Positions 63,556 to 64,000 of a stretch of 64,000 bases of DNA are shown here, piece after piece. Source of the DNA: Anaerolineaceae bacterium. GTDB lineage: Bacteria > Chloroflexota > Anaerolineae > Aggregatilineales > Phototrophicaceae. The translations under genes and the position numbers were made by a program. A model generated the notes under the pieces. It ran no database searches, was not told where the DNA came from, and saw only the letters and a program-made list of their open reading frames with translations. The stretch's first letter is position 1, and the number at the start of each line of letters is the position of its first letter. The DNA lies in assembly GCA_002702065.1 (NCBI GenBank), contig NZXX01000001.1, positions 2,480,001 to 2,544,000 on the forward strand, written 5' to 3'.

Positions 63556-64000
63556 TTATTCCGGCTTTTCCGGGCGCACGGTGCGGGTGGTTTCATTGCG
63601 ATAGGTAACCATCCCCGGCCCGCCGCCTTTAATCTTTTTGACATACTTGCGCGGGGTCACATCGACAATGACGCTGCTTTCGTCCTTGCTGGCGCTGAAA
63701 TAGGCCGCCACCTCTGCCGCCTGCTCAATCACCGACTCCGGAATCTCGCGCCCATCAAACTTGATAATCACGTGCGCGCCGGGCACATCACGAGCATGAA
63801 CCCACAGGTCCGCCCCGCTGCCTTTGTCAAACGTCACAATCTCGTTCTGGCGGCTGTTGCGTCCGACCCACATCACGAAGCCATCCGGTGAGACGAGGCG
63901 CATGGGCGCACTTTTACCCCCACCGATTCGCCCGGCGCGTTTGCCCTGCCAGTAACCCCGGCTCTGCAAGGCTTGCTGAACTTCGTCAATGTCCGGCCAG
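63556..64000 (-). CDS. NFACT (Rqc2/RqcH-type) protein, C-terminal part only
   Basis: The frame is open to the right edge, so the N-terminal part lies outside the window. The visible ~147 residues are the NFACT-R domain: GFVMWVGRNSRQNEIVTF, the conserved DLWVHARDVPGAHVII signature and the KYVKKIKGGGPGMVTY end. NFACT proteins (RqcH/FbpA/Rqc2) bind stalled 50S-peptidyl-tRNA complexes and support alanine tailing. The stop lies 20 bases from the convergent SGNH hydrolase stop. Whole-gene length cannot be judged. Confidence 0.93.
   Translation of the reverse strand, partial: WPDIDEVQQALQSRGYWQGKRAGRIGGGKSAPMRLVSPDGFVMWVGRNSRQNEIVTFDKGSGADLWVHARDVPGAHVIIKFDGREIPESVIEQAAEVAAYFSASKDESSVIVDVTPRKYVKKIKGGGPGMVTYRNETTRTVRPEKPE

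Overview
The window looks like a contiguous chromosome segment of a Chloroflexota bacterium, probably Anaerolineae-like. This is inferred from moderately high GC, secreted proteins with long Thr/Pro/Ser stalks and SH3b modules, BMP-type nucleoside ABC transporters, MalT-like ATPases with a BTAD end, and several xanthine-dehydrogenase/CODH-type molybdenum enzymes. No 16S gene is present, so the assignment is not proven. Almost all of the window is coding. One tRNA gene, tRNA-Arg(CCG), is present. I see no CRISPR array, insertion sequence or prophage.

Layout. 1-8.8 kb: cell-envelope and surface proteins (a membrane-anchored unknown, a periplasmic-binding/SH3/CARDB protein, an M23 lipoprotein, a Thr-rich stalk protein with a C-terminal zinc ribbon, a lipoprotein) with greA and a metallo-beta-lactamase-fold hydrolase. 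8.8-13.6 kb: tRNA-Arg, a NarL-type two-component pair, a DoxX-like protein, a WecA/TagO-like transferase and a HEAT-repeat protein. 13.6-22.3 kb: carbon metabolism, with gnd, a sugar epimerase, a lactonase-like amidohydrolase, a large FAD/Fe-S dehydrogenase, an SDR and an amidase. 22.3-28.4 kb: a large STAND/TPR/BTAD regulator, then a small structured locus (a 52-aa membrane peptide, a 108-aa protein resembling the Os1348/LigA-like small-protein families, a long two-tier hairpin, a single-domain response regulator), then a glycerophosphodiesterase with an extra N-terminal domain.

28.5-40.5 kb: a divergent molybdenum-hydroxylase cluster (large subunit on one side; CoxG-, CoxS-, CoxM-, CoxD-, CoxE- and XdhC-like genes and a molybdopterin-binding protein on the other), running into hemC-hemD-hemB and a cyclic-nucleotide-binding protein. 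40.6-52.8 kb: threonine synthase, two dehydrogenases, a complete BMP-family (nucleoside-type) ABC transporter and, divergent from it, a two-gene xanthine-dehydrogenase-like enzyme. 52.8-60.4 kb: a TIR/FGE-sulfatase fusion, a glycoside-hydrolase-like protein overlapping a solute-binding protein, a cupin and three glycosyltransferases. 60.4-64 kb: phosphofructokinase, a PPK2-family kinase, a secreted SGNH hydrolase and the C-terminal end of an NFACT protein.

How it fits together: several blocks look like operons with overlapping stops and starts. The most coherent are the molybdenum hydroxylase plus its maturation factors, the BMP transporter facing a xanthine-dehydrogenase-like enzyme (likely purine or related heterocycle use), and the sugar-acid/pentose-phosphate genes. 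The best candidate for something undescribed is the 25.8-26.96 kb small-protein locus, where a hairpin overlaps a ribosome binding site and a 77-nt hairpin separates two small genes. The TIR/FGE fusion is second.
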